Positions 45,849 through 53,166 of a DNA stretch of 64,000 nucleotides are shown piece after piece. The translations under genes were made by a program, and so were the position numbers. The notes under the pieces were generated by a model that saw only the letters and a list, made by a program, of their open reading frames with translations, did not search any database and was not told the DNA's origin. This DNA is from Lascolabacillus massiliensis. Its GTDB lineage: Bacteria > Bacteroidota > Bacteroidia > Bacteroidales > Dysgonomonadaceae. How positions within the stretch are numbered: position 1 is the first letter of the stretch; the number at the start of each line of letters is the position of its first letter. The stretch is taken from assembly GCF_001282625.1 (NCBI RefSeq), contig NZ_CTEJ01000001.1, forward strand, positions 248,001 to 312,000, written 5' to 3'.

Positions 45849-46478
45849 CTACTTTTTCGATGTTAGTATTGTTTTCTTTTTTCGTTGAGAGAAAAGCTCT
45901 AATAGAAAAGGCTTTTCTGTTTCTTTACTGATTCCGTTAAATTTGAAGATTTGTTCCTGCTCTTCTTCAATACGTTCATTTTTATCTATACTTGAAAGTG
46001 TTGCATAGGTTGGTATATATCTTATTTCCACGGATCCTATCTCTATAATATCATCTTTACTGGCGAAATTCATACAGACCTTCAGAAGAATGCTCTTATT
46101 CACTATAGTGCTGCATCCGGAGCTTATTACACAAGTGGAAGGAATATCGTTTGTAAATTTTTCATTGTATATAACAGTTGCTGATATTGGCTCTTTTTGC
46201 TCTATTAGTCTGATTAGTGATATATAACTGTTCAACCCTGTTCTGTGATGTGCTATTTTAATATCTGTTATAAGACTGCCCATTTCCAGGGGAAGCATCA
46301 TATATATCCATTTAGAGTCTCCTGGTTCGGTAACTGTTACCTGCATCCCCGGATGAAATGTGAATGGGTAACTGAGTTCTATTGTAGGATCGCCGGTAAC
46401 GAAGCCCACTCCATGCATCAATAAAGACTTTCTTTTAGATAATAGCTTTCTTGTAATATGTATTTTCTGTTCAGACAT
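45849..46478 (-). CDS. Protein of unknown family, next to the HU-HIG gene
   Basis: A 209-residue soluble protein without signal peptide or membrane segment; I do not recognise the family. The N-terminus is basic (HITRKLLSKRKSLLMHGVGF). The middle is beta-rich with phrases such as IELSYPFTFHPGMQVTV and SVEIRYIPTYATL. The last 45 residues are charged and end RKKKTILTSKK. It starts 18 bases after the HU-HIG stop, so the two are almost surely co-transcribed, and the large lipoprotein follows. The role is unknown. Confidence 0.7.
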   Translation of the reverse strand: MSEQKIHITRKLLSKRKSLLMHGVGFVTGDPTIELSYPFTFHPGMQVTVTEPGDSKWIYMMLPLEMGSLITDIKIAHHRTGLNSYISLIRLIEQKEPISATVIYNEKFTNDIPSTCVISSGCSTIVNKSILLKVCMNFASKDDIIEIGSVEIRYIPTYATLSSIDKNERIEEEQEQIFKFNGISKETEKPFLLELFSQRKKKTILTSKK

Positions 46479-46496
46479 TAAGATATTCCCTTAAGG

Positions 46497-46874
46497 TTAT
46501 TCTGATAGTTCGAATTCTATGTTTTGTAAAGTTTTTTTAAATTCAGGTGAAGGTGTAAATACTACTCGCATATTTGTGATATTTTCACTTTTAAAATCTT
46601 CTGGTTTACTTACACCTTTACTAGATAGTGATAGTCTCAGTGTGCCCAGGTTGTTTAGATTTACGCTGTATCCTTCAGTCAGGTATCGGGGAATCTCATC
46701 TACCATATTCTCTATCACATTTAATACGGCTCCTCTGGTCATTGAGGATTTTGAAGCAATCCCTTTACTCAACTGATAATTGTTTATTGTACCTGATTTT
46801 ACAGGACTGGCATACCATTTCCGTTTGCTATCAGGTTCAAGAGGATTGGCTTTTTGTATTAGTCTATACTTCAT
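46497..46874 (-). CDS. HU-HIG family DNA-binding protein
   Basis: A 125-residue protein of the HU-like HIG family common in Bacteroidota. Typical features are LSKGIASKSSMTRGAVLNVI (helical dimerisation part), YLTEGYSVNLNNLGTLRLSL (beta arm base) and NMRVVFTPSPEFKKTL at the end. It probably binds DNA as a dimer and may organise or regulate local genes; specific targets are unknown. First gene of a likely operon with the 209-residue protein and the large lipoprotein. A -7 box lies 212 bases upstream, leaving a long leader. Confidence 0.88.
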   Translation of the reverse strand: MKYRLIQKANPLEPDSKRKWYASPVKSGTINNYQLSKGIASKSSMTRGAVLNVIENMVDEIPRYLTEGYSVNLNNLGTLRLSLSSKGVSKPEDFKSENITNMRVVFTPSPEFKKTLQNIEFELSE

Positions 46875-47085
46875 ATTTTTTATTATTTTGTTTATTTCGC
46901 TAAAAGGTTGAATACTACCGCTTTTATGTGTTTAATTCATATTTGTTCCGTTCGGAGCATTTCTTTTGACCTTTGAAAAGAAACTTGCTGACTGTTTGTT
47001 GTTTTTCCTGCTATCTGCATTAAATCTGTTTCCGTACGTTTACAAGTTTTCAGGTGTCCTTTTGACCGCACTGTTATTTTGTTTG

Positions 47086-47093
47086 CAAACATA
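47086..47093 (-). promoter_or_regulatory. Candidate -7 box of the HU-HIG operon
   Basis: TATGTTTG on the minus strand matches TAnnTTTG. It overlaps a short palindrome, GTTTGCAAAC (47081-47090). No standard -33 element was found, so this is tentative. Confidence 0.4.
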
Positions 47094-47268
47094 CATTTTC
47101 AACTCATCTCTAGTTAGGACTTATTTTATTAATTATAGGACAAAATCCGCTTTAACATTTAGTGGTATTAGCACTATTTGCTCATTTAAATATGTAAGTG
47201 TTTGAAAAATAATGTAAAGCGTGTGCTAAAAAGTCAATTTTATGTAATTTGTTTGATTTATTGTTTTA

Positions 47269-47279
47269 GTTTGAAAAAC
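47269..47279. repeat. Left target-site duplication of the IS element
   Basis: GTTTGAAAAAC here and GTTTGAAAAAA at 48578-48588 flank the element directly: ten identical bases and an eleventh that differs. IS4-family elements usually duplicate 9-13 bases. Confidence 0.75.
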
Positions 47280-48577
47280 ACTACTGTCCACTTAAAATAA
47301 ATTGAGCGTCAGTTGATTATCATTTCGATCTTTGACATCATTGATATCTATATTGGTAAATAGTTCATTTACAGGAGTTCTATCTAAAAGAGAGATTCCT
47401 AAAATTTGCAAAATCTCGTAAGTTGTTCGCTTGATTTGTAAATCGTGTCCTACAATCGCAACCAAACAATATGCGATAATTGCGCTGTATATTTGGATTC
47501 TAACCGCATTCCGGGAAGTTCCCCAAAAAGATTTGATCTTTAGATGCTGTTTGATCCATTTGAAGAACAGTTCTATTTGCCAACGGTTCTTATAAAGCAT
47601 TGCAACCTGATCGGCTGTGAGTTCAAAATTATTTGTAAGGAATATGAGCGTCGTGTTCTTATCCCTGTCATAAAATGCAACTCTCCTGAGGCTTTCAGGA
47701 TAATCTTTAGATGTGTAGAATCCTTTCAAGAAACCTGTCTGATCGGTCATGACACCTGTAGTTTCATCTACCGGATTATGAGACTTAACTTCAAACTTCA
47801 GGTTCTTTTTGGCTCTGACTACAAATGAAGATTCCAGTTTTGTAATCCTATAAAGACGGGTGTAATCAACATATCCTCTGTCGAAGATATAATAGGCATC
47901 CACCTCATATGGAATTACATCCATTGCATTCATGTCATTAACCGAAGCAGTTGTAATATGCACAAAAACCGGTATTTGTGTGGTTATATCCAGAAGAGTG
48001 TGGATTTTTACTCCACCCTTATTCTTGCGAAACTTAGCCCACCAGAATACTGACAAGCATAAATCGACGGTTGTGGAATCGAAAGCATAGACTTTACCTT
48101 TTATCTCAAAATCATTGTTTTCCAGCTTTTGTCTGGCAACTCCGATGAGATAATAAGCAAACTCTTCAAAGATCCTATAATCGCGATTTTCATTTGCTTT
48201 TGAAAGATTACTACGGGTAACACTTTTTCCAAAACCGAGATGGTAACTTTTTCTGCTGTGGGCTTCAATTGCCACAATCAAATCACGTAAACTGTCACGG
48301 TTGGTAAGTTGCCTGAACACCATTACAAGAAGTTGATTCCAACATGTAAAATGTTTTACATATCTGTTACCATCATACTTTAAGACAATGGTGTCAAAAA
48401 CTCGCTGAGGTAAGAATTCTACAATCTGAGCATACACGAATTTGCCTTTGTTCATTGTTCCTTCATAATAAAAAGAACAAAAATAAAAATTCAAATCGTC
48501 ACGCCGAAAAAAGTCCTGTAAAGTATAGTATATCAATAATTTCAAAGAACATTTTCTAATTTTTAGTGGACACTAAT
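47280..48577 (-). mobile_element. IS4-family insertion sequence, 1298 bp, complete
   Basis: Terminal inverted repeats of 19 bases, ACTACTGTCCACTTAAAAT at the left and ATTAGTGTCCACTAAAAAT (complement of the right end), agree at 16 positions. They enclose one intact transposase gene and are bordered by a 10-11 base duplication. Both repeats and the transposase frame are intact, so the copy may be active. It sits 35 bases beyond the stop of the hybrid sensor gene and does not break any gene. Confidence 0.88.
47292..48455 (-). CDS. IS4-family transposase
   Basis: A 387-residue DDE transposase from ATG at 48455; a frame 30 codons longer exists but MNKGKFVYAQIV is the usual opening. N-terminal DUF4372-type helical domain (VFRQLTNRDSLRDLI). 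The catalytic residues are D126 (AFDSTTVDL), D192 (YIFDRGYVDY) and E295 in YKNRWQIELFFKWIKQHL, the Y-R-E-K signature of IS4 elements. The frame is uninterrupted. The gene points away from the neighbouring hybrid sensor gene's promoter but in the same direction. Confidence 0.93.
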   Translation of the reverse strand: MNKGKFVYAQIVEFLPQRVFDTIVLKYDGNRYVKHFTCWNQLLVMVFRQLTNRDSLRDLIVAIEAHSRKSYHLGFGKSVTRSNLSKANENRDYRIFEEFAYYLIGVARQKLENNDFEIKGKVYAFDSTTVDLCLSVFWWAKFRKNKGGVKIHTLLDITTQIPVFVHITTASVNDMNAMDVIPYEVDAYYIFDRGYVDYTRLYRITKLESSFVVRAKKNLKFEVKSHNPVDETTGVMTDQTGFLKGFYTSKDYPESLRRVAFYDRDKNTTLIFLTNNFELTADQVAMLYKNRWQIELFFKWIKQHLKIKSFWGTSRNAVRIQIYSAIIAYCLVAIVGHDLQIKRTTYEILQILGISLLDRTPVNELFTNIDINDVKDRNDNQLTLNLF

Positions 48578-48588
48578 GTTTGAAAAAA
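48578..48588. repeat. Right target-site duplication of the IS element
   Basis: GTTTGAAAAAA directly follows the right terminal repeat and copies the left flank except at the last base. Confidence 0.75.
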
Positions 48589-48612
48589 ATAAAACAATAG
48601 AATATTTAAATT

Positions 48613-50328
48613 TTAATTGTTGGTTTTTTCTAATTGTAGCTTTCTATATTGTGATGGTGTAACGCCAAAATGTTTCTTGAAAACTCTTGAGAAGTAATTT
48701 ACATCAAATATTCCACACTCTGTTGCTACTTCACCTATAGATTTATTTTGTGAGGCAAGTAGTTTTTTTGCATATGTGAGTTTCACTTTTAATATATATG
48801 TAGAAGAGGGAAATCCTGTAATTGCATTTAATTTTTTATTTAATTGAGATACACTTATTGCCAGTTCTTGTGCTAATATTAAAGTTGTAAATTCGGGATT
48901 TTTCATTTCACGGTATATAATATCTGTGGCGTGTCTGAGGAATTCTACATTTATATTGTTGTCTTTTACCTCTTCAGCTTTTTTATTTTCTTTTATGACT
49001 GCTCTGTTATATTTTTCTCTCATTCTGTTACGGGCAATAAGTAAGTTCTTAACACGTATTACAAGTTCCTCAGGTTGAAAAGGTTTCTTTAGATATCCAT
49101 CTGCTCCGCTTCCAAACCCTTCGGCAACATCCTGATCACTGTTTTTAGCAGATATCATGATAACAGGGATATGATTCAAGAGAGATGATGATTTTATCTC
49201 TCTGCATAATTCATATCCGTTTTTCTTAGGAATAATTACATCGGTAATCACGATGTCAGGAATGTGTTCATGAGCGATTTCAAGTGCTGACTCACCATTA
49301 CTCGTATACATTATATTATATGTGTCTTCAGGAAACATTGATCGTACATAAAGTGCAATATCTTTATTATCTTCTACAAGTAGAATCGTTGTTCGGGGAT
49401 CGTTTTCATTGATTTCTTTTGAAAACATCCGAGATGTATCTTCGCTTTTTAAGGGGACAAAATGTTTTTTGCCATTCTTTTCGTTGTCTGTCCATCTCGG
49501 ATAGAGCGTTTTTTCGCTTATTCTCAGCGGTAGTTCAACTATAAATGTGGTTCCATTTCCTAACTCACTTTTAACACTTATTGATCCATCTATCGATTCT
49601 ATCAGCTGCTTAGTAAGTGTCAGTCCTATACCATTTCCAATCATTTCACCACTTGCATTATTCTGATAAAATAGATCAAAGATATGTGGGATATCTTCTT
49701 TGCTGATTCCTTTGCCCTGGTCAATTACTTTAACTATAAGTCTTTTACTGTCTGACTTACTTCTTTCTATTACAACATATATTCGTGTTCCTTCGTAACT
49801 ATACTTTATGGCATTGCCTAAAAGGTTCTGCATTATTTTATTAATGTAATCAGGTACAAAGTCTGTCTCTACAATATTTTCTTCACTGAAAAAGAATAGT
49901 TCAATATCTTTTTGTTTTGCATAAATCCGGAATGATTCACATATCATATTTATAAATGTAACGATATTGCCTGTTTTCCACTCTACTGCTTTTGGTGATG
50001 TACTCAGATTGGAGATATCAAGTAGTTGATTAACCAGGTCGGAAAGGTTTCTGCCCTGCCTTTCAATAGTGTTGAGATATGTTTCAACTTTATTGTCAGA
50101 AAGATCCTTCAACTCGCGGAGTTGTTTACTCAATCCTATTATTATAGTAAGTGGTGTGCGAAATTCATGTGTGATTTTTGCAAAGATATTGCTTCTTATT
50201 TGTTCTACTCTTTTTAACATCCTGTTGTTGCGTGATCTTTCAAGGAAAGCATATAGTAGGAATGATACTGATATAGTCAATAAAACGATTATGACTATAT
50301 AACTTGTGTTTTGAAAATCTACTTGCAT
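48613..50328 (-). CDS. Hybrid two-component regulator (kinase-receiver-AraC) lacking the periplasmic sensor
   Basis: A 571-residue protein from ATG at 50328. The frame continues 39 codons further upstream, but that stretch is AT-rich and not protein-like. One membrane helix (about 10-28) leads straight into HisKA with the phospho-acceptor H54 (THEFRTPL). An HATPase domain (NLLGNAIKYSYEG, GKGISKEDIPHIF, GNGIGLTLTKQLI), a receiver (DIVITDVIIPKKNG) and a C-terminal AraC-type HTH (IGEVATECGIFDVNYFSRVFKKHFG) follow. Canonical HTCS proteins carry some 800 periplasmic residues of beta-propeller sensor here; none is present. It is divergent from a TlpA-like lipoprotein gene. Confidence 0.9.
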   Translation of the reverse strand: MQVDFQNTSYIVIIVLLTISVSFLLYAFLERSRNNRMLKRVEQIRSNIFAKITHEFRTPLTIIIGLSKQLRELKDLSDNKVETYLNTIERQGRNLSDLVNQLLDISNLSTSPKAVEWKTGNIVTFINMICESFRIYAKQKDIELFFFSEENIVETDFVPDYINKIMQNLLGNAIKYSYEGTRIYVVIERSKSDSKRLIVKVIDQGKGISKEDIPHIFDLFYQNNASGEMIGNGIGLTLTKQLIESIDGSISVKSELGNGTTFIVELPLRISEKTLYPRWTDNEKNGKKHFVPLKSEDTSRMFSKEINENDPRTTILLVEDNKDIALYVRSMFPEDTYNIMYTSNGESALEIAHEHIPDIVITDVIIPKKNGYELCREIKSSSLLNHIPVIMISAKNSDQDVAEGFGSGADGYLKKPFQPEELVIRVKNLLIARNRMREKYNRAVIKENKKAEEVKDNNINVEFLRHATDIIYREMKNPEFTTLILAQELAISVSQLNKKLNAITGFPSSTYILKVKLTYAKKLLASQNKSIGEVATECGIFDVNYFSRVFKKHFGVTPSQYRKLQLEKTNN

Positions 50329-50646
50329 ATCAGATAATATGACGGTTAAAAAGTTTTTTTTACTCTCTTTATTTTCATGCAATTTAAGATATATTTTCAA
50401 TACTAGCAAATAAAGTGCTAAATAATTACAATAAAAGGTCAGCAATGAATCGTAAAGTGCTAAATGCTTATAAATAGTTTGGCAGTTGAATTTGCGGAGT
50501 GTAAAATACTTCCTTTAACATGTTTAATAGGAGTAATGCTAACTTTAAATTTACGTAATAAGTGTTATTCAAAAATTTTTCATTTGTCATTTTTAAATAT
50601 AAGTCTTAATTTATTAATCTCTTATATGTTTATCTTGAAAAAAGTG

Positions 50647-50654
50647 TAATTTTG
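50647..50654 (+). promoter_or_regulatory. -7 box of the TlpA-like lipoprotein gene
   Basis: TAATTTTG is a perfect TAnnTTTG element. With transcription from about 50661, the in-frame TTG at 50652 is excluded and GTG at 50685 becomes the likely start codon. Confidence 0.55.
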
Positions 50655-50684
50655 CAGATAGTATTAACGAATGAATATATTAGT

Positions 50685-51848
50685 GTGAAAACTGTAATAA
50701 GAAGGTTTGCGGTATTAACCCTGATTATAGGGTGTGTTTTTGTTTCTTGCAAAAAAGGAGATATTTTTTCTGTTGAAGGTAATATTCAATCAGCAGAAGG
50801 TGATACTTTGTATCTAGAGCATATAGGACTAGCAGGAATAGTATTGTTGGATTCGGCCATTTTAAATGATAAAGGATCATTTAAATTTAAAGAACCGGCT
50901 CCAAAAAATCCTGAATTTTATCAGCTGAGGATAAGGGATAAGGTGGTTGCATTTGCTGTTGATTCTGTTGAGTCACTCAGAGTAACTGCTGATGCAAGTA
51001 ATTTGTATGGCTCATTTACAGTTGAGAATTCATACTCGAATGATCAGCTCAGGAAAGTGGATGATATGAGAATGAAAACAGAGCAAGAGATAAACTCACT
51101 AGAGAAGCTTCATACTGCAAAGGAGATTGATGATATAACATTCCTGAATAGTCTGGATAGTGTTCTAACATTATACAAGAAGGAGATATCCAATCTGATA
51201 CTTGGAAATACATCTAGTGCTGCTGCTTATTACGCTGTATTTCAGAAGATAAATGATTATTTGATATTCGATCCTTATGATAAAAAGGATTATCCGATGT
51301 TTGGAGCAGTGGCAACCTCATGGAACAGGTATTATCCCGAAACGGAGAGAACAACTCATCTTTATAACTTTACTATTAATGCTTTGCAAACTCGACGTCA
51401 ACTTGAAAAGCAAGAAGAGCTGTTTCAAAATATTACAGTTGAGACAGAGTCCGGTTTGCCAGATATTTCTCTGCCTGGTGTTAATGGAGAGAGAATTCCA
51501 CTTTCATCACTTAAGGGAAAAGTAGTTTTACTTGATTTTGTTGTATATAGTGCAGACTTCTCTCCCAAACATAATATAGATCTGAATAGTTTATACCAAA
51601 GATATAATTCCAGAGGTTTTGAGATTTATCAGGTATCGTTTGATTCGAATGAACATTTTTGGAAAACATCGGCAGATAATTTGCCCTGGGTTACAGTCAG
51701 AGATCCAAGATCAGTGAGTACTCCTCTATTGTCGTTATACAATGTTAGAGAAATTCCGACATCATTTATTATAGATCGTGAAGGAGACCTAATTGGCAGG
51801 GTTGAAGATTATTCGCAACTGTCTGAGCAGCTGGATAAAGTGTTATAA
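50685..51848 (+). CDS. TlpA-like thioredoxin-fold lipoprotein without redox cysteines
   Basis: A 387-residue protein from GTG at 50685, starting KTVIRRFAVLTLIIG with lipobox FVSC. Residues about 25-110 look like the DUF4369 domain (FSVEGNIQSAEGDTLYLEHI), followed by a helical part (115-230) and a C-terminal thioredoxin-like domain (ESGLPDISLPGVNGERIPLSSLKGKVVLLDF). At the place of the W-C-x-x-C redox centre the sequence reads FVVYSADFSPKHN, so both cysteines are missing. The cis-Pro loop (REIPTSFIIDREG) is kept. It may therefore bind partners or ligands rather than exchange disulfides. Upstream and divergent is the sensor-less hybrid regulator. Confidence 0.85.
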   Translation: MKTVIRRFAVLTLIIGCVFVSCKKGDIFSVEGNIQSAEGDTLYLEHIGLAGIVLLDSAILNDKGSFKFKEPAPKNPEFYQLRIRDKVVAFAVDSVESLRVTADASNLYGSFTVENSYSNDQLRKVDDMRMKTEQEINSLEKLHTAKEIDDITFLNSLDSVLTLYKKEISNLILGNTSSAAAYYAVFQKINDYLIFDPYDKKDYPMFGAVATSWNRYYPETERTTHLYNFTINALQTRRQLEKQEELFQNITVETESGLPDISLPGVNGERIPLSSLKGKVVLLDFVVYSADFSPKHNIDLNSLYQRYNSRGFEIYQVSFDSNEHFWKTSADNLPWVTVRDPRSVSTPLLSLYNVREIPTSFIIDREGDLIGRVEDYSQLSEQLDKVL

Positions 51849-51864
51849 AATAATTCCTGTTTTA

Positions 51865-51895
51865 TTTGGTTTTTAGAAAAAAGTCTCTATCTTTG
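51865..51895 (+). promoter_or_regulatory. Bacteroidota promoter for greA
   Basis: TTTG (51865-51868), a 19-base spacer and TATCTTTG (51888-51895) match the consensus fully. Transcription should start near 51902, giving a leader of about 93 nt before greA. Confidence 0.75.
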
Positions 51896-51907
51896 TAAGA
51901 GTTAATC

Positions 51908-51967
51908 ATGAAAAAAGTGAGTTTCCGGCCCTCTGAATTGGGTCGGAAATCTTATTTATATATTTAA
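51908..51967 (+). CDS. Possible 19-residue leader peptide upstream of greA
   Basis: ATG at 51908 opens a frame of 19 codons with TAA at 51965-51967, ending 27 bases before the greA start and lying wholly inside the predicted leader. The peptide is basic (MKKVSFRPSELGRK, then SYLYI). A hairpin (TTCCGGCCC with GGGTCGGAA, 51923-51949) falls within it. Translation of the peptide could affect folding, but nothing proves that it is expressed. Confidence 0.3.
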   Translation: MKKVSFRPSELGRKSYLYI

Positions 51968-51994
51968 GTAATAAAAATGTTAATATAAAGAAAT

Positions 51995-52465
51995 ATGGCT
52001 GTAACTTATATGTCTGAAGAGGGGCTTCAGAAATTGAAAGATGAATTGGTATATATGGAGTCTGTGCAAAGGCCTGAAATATCAAGACAAATAGCTGAGG
52101 CCAGAGATAAAGGTGATCTTTCGGAAAATGCTGAATATGACGCTGCGAAAGAGGCACAAGGAATTTTGGAAGCTAAGATATCCCAACTTAAGGGATTGAT
52201 AGCAAGTGCACGACTGATAGATGAAAGTAGTATTGGAACTGACAAGGTCCAGATAATGAACAAGGTTACTATCAGAAATGTGAAAACTAAAAAAGATATG
52301 ACTTACACTCTTGTGTCAGAAAGTGAAGCTGACCTGAGAAGTGGGAAAATTGCTGTAAATTCACCTATAGCTCAGGGCTTATTGGGCAAGAAGGTAGGCG
52401 ATGTAGCCGATATAAAAGTACCTTCTGGAACTATGACTTTTGAGGTTTTAGATATTTCAATTTAA
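51995..52465 (+). CDS. greA: Transcription elongation factor GreA
   Basis: A 156-residue factor that rescues backtracked RNA polymerase by stimulating transcript cleavage. The N-terminal coiled coil (about 1-75) carries the acidic tip in EARDKGDLSENAEYDAAKEAQ, and the C-terminal FKBP-like domain has ISVNSPIAQ-type ending (GKIAVNSPIAQGLLGKKVGD). Length is normal. A strong promoter and structured leader precede it; the HIT gene follows after 11 bases. Confidence 0.97.
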   Translation: MAVTYMSEEGLQKLKDELVYMESVQRPEISRQIAEARDKGDLSENAEYDAAKEAQGILEAKISQLKGLIASARLIDESSIGTDKVQIMNKVTIRNVKTKKDMTYTLVSESEADLRSGKIAVNSPIAQGLLGKKVGDVADIKVPSGTMTFEVLDISI

Positions 52466-52476
52466 AAGTTATAATA

Positions 52477-52872
52477 ATGGCAACAATATTCAGCAGAATC
52501 ATAGCAGGAGAAATTCCTTCATATAAGATAGCAGAGAATGATAAGTTTTTTGCTTTTCTTGATGTTAGTCCAAGAGTTAAAGGACATACTCTTGTTGTAC
52601 CTAAAAAGGAGATTGATTATATTTTTGATATAGAAGATGAATTACTTGCTGAAATGATGGTTTTTGCAAAAAGAATTGCAAAAGCAATTGAGACTGCAAT
52701 ACCGTGTAAGCGCATTGGTGTGATGGTACTTGGTTTGGAAGTGCCTCATGCACATATACATCTTTTACCAATACAGAGCGAAAAGGATATGAATTTATCA
52801 AATCCAAAATTGAAGTTGGAAGCTGAAGAGTTTACTGAAATAACTAGGAAAATAAAAGAGGCATTCATCTGA
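52477..52872 (+). CDS. HIT-family (HinT-like) nucleotide phosphoramidase
   Basis: A 131-residue histidine-triad protein. N-terminal IFSRIIAGEIPSYKI and the hydrophobic HTLVVPKKEIDYIFD segment are typical, and the active-site triad is H91, H93, H95 in PHAHIHLLP. Enzymes of this type hydrolyse adenosine phosphoramidates and AMP-lysine adducts; the cellular role is housekeeping. Co-transcribed with greA and followed by a strong terminator. Confidence 0.95.
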   Translation: MATIFSRIIAGEIPSYKIAENDKFFAFLDVSPRVKGHTLVVPKKEIDYIFDIEDELLAEMMVFAKRIAKAIETAIPCKRIGVMVLGLEVPHAHIHLLPIQSEKDMNLSNPKLKLEAEEFTEITRKIKEAFI

Positions 52873-52894
52873 ATAACGAGAATGTTTTAATTAT

Positions 52895-52932
52895 AAGCGA
52901 TGATCCGAGAAATGGTTCATCGCTTTTTTTTT
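52895..52932 (+). terminator. Terminator after the greA-HIT operon
   Basis: AAGCGATGATCC pairs with GGTTCATCGCTT (one mismatch) around GAGAAAT, followed by eight T. Confidence 0.9.
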
Positions 52933-53043
52933 ATGCAACTGTCTGTGTCCATAAAATATTGAGACAGACATTTCTGCAGAAAAAATCAAAAGCATTGTTA
53001 ATGTTAAAAAAGCGCATAATTAACAATGTAGTGTAAAAATATA

Positions 53044-53075
53044 TTTGAATTAATAGAAATTAATTAATATATTTG
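53044..53075 (+). promoter_or_regulatory. Promoter of the susC/susD operon
   Basis: TTTG (53044-53047), a 20-base spacer and TATATTTG (53068-53075) fit the Bacteroidota consensus. The start near 53082 leaves an 85-nt leader before susC. Confidence 0.7.
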
Positions 53076-53166
53076 CCAGGGTTTAGAATAAAAAGCATAA
53101 TCTAATATAATAATTAACCTTGTAATTAGTGTTTTATAAAGTTTTAATCTAAAGATTTATGAATGT

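Larger units (their letters stand above)
46875..47279. other. Intergenic region between the HU-HIG gene and the IS element
   Basis: About 400 AT-rich bases. A frame of 79 codons on the plus strand (46966-47205) has no family resemblance and looks spurious. On the minus strand TATGTTTG (47086-47093) is a perfect -7 box that could drive the HU-HIG operon with a leader of about 205 nt. The right end carries the left target duplication of the IS. Confidence 0.5.

Noticed and set aside
46966-47205. 79-codon plus-strand frame between the HU-HIG gene and the IS
   Set aside because: No family resemblance, no promoter and a random-looking composition in AT-rich DNA; it also opposes the likely HU-HIG promoter.
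50329-50445. Upstream extension of the hybrid regulator to 50445
   Set aside because: The 39 extra codons are rich in Tyr, Leu and Lys in AT-rich DNA without domain character; the inner ATG leads directly into the membrane helix.
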